Shown: one piece after another, positions 58,903 through 64,000 of the stretch | Numbering within the stretch: position 1 is the first letter of the stretch | Layout of the letters: each line of letters starts with the position of its first letter | Position numbers and translations under genes: made by a program | The notes under the pieces: model-generated | What the model saw: the letters and a program-made list of their open reading frames with translations, nothing else | Database searches by the model: none | Told to the model about the DNA's origin: nothing | Assembly (NCBI RefSeq): GCF_014898815.1 | Contig: NW_026515500.1 | Span: 1,178,001 to 1,242,000 of the forward strand | Origin: Panonychus citri | Lineage: Eukaryota; Arthropoda; Arachnida; Trombidiformes; Tetranychidae | DNA: 64,000 nucleotides | Direction: 5' to 3'

Positions 58903-61159
58903 TCAAAGTTTTTCAAAAGCGGAAGATGATGAGGATGAGGATGAAGATGGAGGTGATGAGGTTCCCGAACCATAATCGGAAGTAGTTGATTGGGGAGATT
59001 TACGAGATTGGTAACGATCTAGATCGGGAAAAGAGGATGAGGATGGGGAAGAGAGGGAATAATAGCCTGAGGAGGTTGACGAAGATGAGGAGAGAACTGT
59101 TTCCGGTGGGTGATGGTGATAATGGTGTGGTGAGTATTTTAGAAATGCATGAGCAACGGACACCGAAGACGCTGAACCCAAGGAGACTAAGTTTGTCATC
59201 TCATCGGTTGGCGTTAATTGGGTGGTTGAGGGATGATTGTGATTCTGAGAGTGGTTATCAATGAATTCAGCTGATGTCGGAGTGGAATTGGGATCCATCA
59301 TGTCATAATCTAACAGGGTGGGAGATAGTTGTTTATGTGAGGAGCGAAAGGGGTGAGTATGATGGTGATGATGATGATGATATGAGGGAACGGAAGTTAA
59401 CACTTGATGGTGAACATGAGGATGTTGATGGAGATGGTGGTGAGGATGATGGTGGGGATGATGATGATGATGTACCGGTGAACCATAGTAACTTGAAACG
59501 GGTACAACTGTTCCCAATTCTGTGGCCGTTGGTGTCATTCCCGGATAACCGGAAGTTGCAGTTGATCCAAACATACCGGTAGGTGGATAGGTAAAGGTTG
59601 ATGCTCGAGGATGATGATAAGTTGATGTTGGTGGAGGTGGAAGATGATGTTGACCATGATTGACCCTTTTAGCATTTGGTTCAGGTGATTCGGGTTCATC
59701 TTCCGTATCCGGATCGGTTGAACGGTTTCGATCACCATTTTGTTGACCTGATAAATTGTCTCTTGGCGTTGTTGTTGCTGCCGTTGTATCACTATTATTA
59801 TTGCTGTTGTTACCATTACTATTGGTGCTAGAATTTGAACCGGAAGTTGTTCCGGTGCTCGATGGTACAATTGGTATTGATGCACCAACGGGATGACAAT
59901 TGGTTGATGTTGATGAACTTGATGAATTGTGTGACCTTTTGGTTGCTGAAGGTGCTGAGGTTTTTGATGATTCTGATTCTGGGATTGATGCTGATGAAAC
60001 GGGAACAAAGGTGTGATAAGGTAAACTTCCGGCTTGAGGTGAGTATTGTAACACTGAGGAGGGTGAAGGGTGAGAGGGATGATAAGGATGATGAGGGTGT
60101 GAAGGGATTGGATGATGAGGTGTAGCACCATTAATGGGACCCAGGGAGGATGAGTGAGGATGATGCATTGATGAGGATGGATAAGCGACCGGTGCTAAAG
60201 GTGTAATTGATGAAGATGATGTTGTTGTACCTGAAGATGAGACACCGATCACAAGTGAAGGTGGAAGAACGGAATTAGCCGCTGATGAGGTTATAATGGA
60301 GGAAACTGATCCACCGGCGGATGTTGTATTAGACTCGGATGAAGGTGTTAAATGATGATGATGATGATTCTGATTGTGATTATGGTGATTATTGTTACTA
60401 TTGTTGTAGTGCGAAATGGTTTGGGATTGACCATTGTGACCAATGTGAGGGTGGACAGTTGAATTGTGGTTTACATGTTGTTGATGGGCAATGGCTGCAG
60501 CAGCAGCAGCCGCTGTCATTGCAGTCATAGCTGAAGCTGCTGTGGCTGCAGCACCAACCGCAGCAGCAGCGGCAACAGCAGTCGATCCAGCTGCAGCCGC
60601 TGCAGCGGCAACAGCAGCAGCAGCGGTTACATGATGATGAGCCGTTGAGTGTTGATGGTAAAGTGATGTAAGCCGAGCAGCTGAAGTTGGATGATTCTCA
60701 TAGCCGGTTAAACCATAATGCATCTTAGAGTGTAATGAATAAAATTGATACAGCCAATTGTTGGCTCTCATAACGGTCGCCTCTTTTTCACTATTAACAT
60801 AACAAATATAACAACAACAATTAGTTAATCAATGAAACAAAAAAAAGTTAAATCAACTTAATGGGGAAAATTTTTTTTCGCTAACAACAATTTACCTTAA
60901 TACTTGATTAGTGCAAACAATTATCGGCTGTTGTGATGTATCATTTGAATCTTTAATTTGTAATACACTATGAACCCAAATCCATTGGTGGTTAATTGTT
61001 TCCAATCGTAATAATAATATACAAGATTTTTCTTGTTCTGATTGAGTAATTAGCCGATGCTTTGATTGGGCTTCTCGAAGATGCTCCCAATGTACTAAAT
61101 CGTACCAAGATAGTCCAGAATTAATTGTACTCTTATCATAGCCAAGATAATACTCTCCA
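58903..61159 (-). CDS. dys: Dysfusion-type bHLH-PAS transcription factor, 3' two exons
   Basis: Exon A (61159 down to 60896) follows the acceptor gcttttctag and encodes 88 residues of PAS-B and PAC: EYYLGYDK, GLSWYDLVHWEHLREAQSKH, RLITQSEQEKSCILLLRL, WIWVHSVLQIKD and QQPIIVCTNQVL. This matches Drosophila Dysfusion and, less well, vertebrate NPAS4. A 105-base intron follows, with matching phase. Exon B (60790 down to 58903) starts EKEATVMRANNWLYQFYSLH, the conserved end of the region, then runs into a 600-residue low-complexity tail: polyalanine (60485-60625), polyhistidine, Ser/Thr/Asn runs. The bHLH and PAS-A exons are missing and must lie past 64000. Dysfusion dimerises with Tango/ARNT in the nucleus and controls tracheal fusion and leg joints in flies. 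The frame is open across the whole tail; overlapping frames on both strands are shadows of its repeats. Confidence 0.88.
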
Positions 61160-64000
61160 CTAGAAAAGCATAAGAAGTAACAATTTAGTAATTAAACAAG
61201 TGCAATTAGTTAATCATGATTGAGAGACAAACATAATAATAATAATGTTATGTAAGAATTACCAATGAAAAGAAAATTGGAAAAAAAGTTTTCATGATAA
61301 TCTAATCAACTGGCTGACTGATTTAACCTTGATAATTTGCTTTTAGTTTGGTAGACAATTAAATTTTCTGGATAACAATTAACTTATCATAATCGATATT
61401 GATTAGTATCATCATCATTATATATCATATTAATTGTAATAATAATCTAAAGGTGATTTATTCAGGTAAAAGTTATTAACAAATATAATTTAACCTCGAG
61501 GATGAAAAAATGAAAACAAAGTTTTGTCTGAATATTGAAACGATAATTATGATGATTTACTAATTGTTTATAATAATTTTTATTACCAAAGTTAAATTAT
61601 AATAATGATAATGATCACAATCAGTTGATTCTAATTTTATCTTAATAATAATAAGAAGATGAATTAAGATTTTTTTCAGAAGGGATATCATTCATCTTTC
61701 ATTTTCCATCATCATCATCATCATAATGTTGATTATTATTAAAAAAGATTCTTAATGAAAATTATGTTTATCCTTAATCTTAATGGAAACCATTTTGTTG
61801 TTGTTGGTGCATAATAATAAATGATAATAATGAACAAGAATCATATCGGCTAATATTTTTCTATCCTTCAACTATTCATACCCTCAGGCTATACATCACG
61901 ATTTAAGGTGACCGGTGATAAAGGTAAAGACTAAGAAAGTTGGTCCAGTAAACCTCGTAATGTTTTGGCCCCAAGCCGTTAAACAGACAAGAGTACAAGC
62001 TGCAAGAATCGACCTGAAACAATCGTGATGTAAATGCAATTGAAAGATGAAGATAAAGATGATGAAGATGATGAAGAAAGAGTAAGGAAGGAAGCAAATG
62101 AGAGAGAGAGAGAGAGAGAGAGAGAAATGATGATGATGATGATGAGGATGATAAAAAGACGAGGGAGTGATTAGGATAAGATTTTTGTTCTTAATTTTTG
62201 TTCACGTTGTTGTTTTGTTTTTTTTTTCTGCTTCTTCGATAATAAGATTTACAACAATTAAGTTAATTGTGAATTCGTTGATTATCATTAATATTACTTT
62301 ATATTATTCTACAGCTGAAGTTTGATTGTCAATTAAATCAACAACAATTAATTTTTGATGGAGATGAGAAAGGAAGAGGAAACAGCTGAAATCTTTTAAT
62401 GTTAACTATGGTTTACAAGGTTAATTGTTGTCTGATTAATAGTTATTTATTTAGATTAGGAGAGTTAATTGTTTCATTAAAGATTATCTCTCACCTTAAT
62501 TTCATATTTAATTTGATTACATTTTCATTGTTTCATTTGTATTATTATTACCTAATGGTCACTACCAAAGTTAACTTGTAATTAGTAATCAAAATGACCA
62601 AAAAAAAATCAATTGGATTAAATTTAAATCAATTCTTTCCATACCAACAATTTACTAATTGTTTTCCTTCATTGTTATATACAAATTAATCTTTCAAGAT
62701 GTTGATTATTATTAAATATCGTTCCAATCAATAATCATTGACTCTCAAGATCAATCAATTATTTTGATGATGATGGTGATCATTTAAATCGTGATGAACA
62801 ATTTAAATTAAAAAATTTAAACAACAATCAAATAGAGATCATTAAAAAAAATCAAGTTGATCAACTTTAAATCAATTTCTTCCTGTTAATCAAATCAAAT
62901 CAATCGCTGTCTATCATTGTTATTGTTTCATTGTTTCACAATTAAACTTCATTAATAGTAATTAAATTTGATTCCTTGATAAGTATATTCCAATTAACAA
63001 TTAGCTCTTTTTTTCCCAAGAGATTACAAACTGAATCATTTCCGCATGATTAGACAATTAATTAATTGTTCCCAAACAATAACAACAATTTAAGAAATTA
63101 ATTCTTGTGAGGTCAATAAGAAAAACCAAAACAAACTTAATTGTAACACAAAATTAAATCATAATCATTGGCCTTTGGGGATAAGTCATTATCCTAATCA
63201 ATTAATCCTCCTCCTCATCATCATTACAATCATCATCATCATCATCATTAAGATTATAATCAAGTGTCTCTTCATTCATTGATTATAATGATAATTGAAT
63301 AGACTACTAAATAGTAACAATTTAAATGAATAACATCAATGATTAGTTTTTTTTTCAATTCTCTCATTAGATTAACATGGAGAAAGTAAAAAAAAAGTTT
63401 CGTTCTCAAAGAAAAAACTTTTACAATTAGTAAGATAATTTGTAAGCAATCAAAATTAACCATGGTTAAGAGAGATGATCACGATTCTGAGAGAGGGAGG
63501 AAAATGATGATGATGATGATAAGATGAAGAAAAGACATAAAGAGATGAAAAGATGAGGATGAAGATGAAGATGAAGATGAATATTGTTCAGCATGTTACT
63601 TATTTTTTATGCTTCTTTTTACCCTGAACTTTACTGATAGTGACCATGTCAAAATTTATTAATAAATCGTTGATTATGTATATTAACTCAAGACCAACCC
63701 AAGATATTTGATCATCTTCATCATCTTCATCATCATTTGCAACTAAGACAAGGTCAAGTCAAAGTGATGCGTTTATCATCCAAGACATTTAATCGTGACT
63801 ATCAATGTATTTACATCCTTATAAACAAAGATGAGATTTACCTGGAAAAATTTTTGTCGTGTCAAAGGTGAAACAGAAACAATCATCTCTCAAATCATCA
63901 TCTTTATCATTAACATAATCAACAAAAACTTACATAGGAAAGTGAAGGAGGATAAAAGATACTATTGGATAAGATAGGAAGAGAGGGAGGATAATGATGA
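61160..64000 (-). other. Upstream intron of dysfusion (to window end)
   Basis: At least 2.8 kb with no bHLH or PAS-A exon that I can recognise. It contains (AG)n at 62100-62125 with ATG triplets, ATG/CAT arrays near 63230-63250 and 63505-63520, and one less AT-rich island at 61880-62040. The rest is AT-rich. Confidence 0.5.

Noticed and set aside
59274..60131. Several 96-198 residue frames on both strands
   Set aside because: Shadows of the low-complexity dysfusion tail; triplet-like repeats stay open in many frames.
1..64000. tRNA, rRNA, CRISPR or intact transposase genes
   Set aside because: Reading through the window I saw no tRNA-like B box with cloverleaf, no direct-repeat array with spacers and no transposase frame. 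A tRNAscan or Rfam search could still find small RNA genes I missed.

Overview
The window is eukaryotic nuclear DNA. It is strongly AT-rich (by eye near 30% GC, not computed), with spliceosomal GT-AG introns, intergenic stretches full of (CT)n, (AG)n and (CAT/ATG)n repeats, and no operons, bacterial promoters, tRNAs or CRISPR. The gene set points to an arthropod: a dysfusion-type bHLH-PAS factor, a Fos-like bZIP, and a degenerin channel. Together with eEFSec and POMGNT2, which several insects lack, it is most compatible with a chelicerate, perhaps an acariform mite. That taxonomic step is inference.

Layout. 0.27-3.3 kb (-): the 5' part of an unrecognised secreted protein with a 2.5 kb intron. 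7.5-8.4 kb (+): intronless CutC. 9.4-11.2 kb (+): eEFSec, three exons. 11.7-12.4 kb (-): short Fos-like bZIP, convergent with eEFSec. 13.7-15.2 kb (-): DDAH-like protein whose catalytic cysteine position is serine. 15.4-15.7 kb: fold-back MITE. 16.3-17.9 kb (-): intronless POMGNT2. 20.4-31.2 kb (+): FAM13-type RhoGAP with a 4.2 kb first intron. 32.3-33.8 kb (-): CDK7. 35.1-36.0 kb (+): SLC66A2 (PQ-loop). 37.6-38.8 kb (+): TRMT61A, followed at once by a decayed partial copy of SLC66A2. 40.0-41.4 kb (+): TMBIM/Lifeguard protein. 44.3-45.6 kb (+): intronless DEG/ENaC channel. 45.6-58.9 kb: gene-poor DNA holding a scrap of TRMT61A. 58.9-61.2 kb (-): the 3' end of dysfusion, whose bHLH and PAS-A exons lie beyond the window.

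The genes do not form one pathway; most are housekeeping (Sec decoding, tRNA m1A methylation, CDK-activating kinase, O-mannosyl glycan extension). What links several is a shared promoter element resembling an RFX X-box, near CDK7/SLC66A2, TRMT61A, POMGNT2 and an orphan site at 42.7 kb.

Most notable: loss of the DDAH nucleophile; Asp-to-Asn change at both diaspartyl positions of the TMBIM protein; three otherwise intact genes (CDK7, FAM13, TRMT61A) each broken by one missing base, which looks more like assembly error than decay; two partial gene duplicates; and the repeated promoter cassette. I found no clear candidate for a wholly new multi-gene system.
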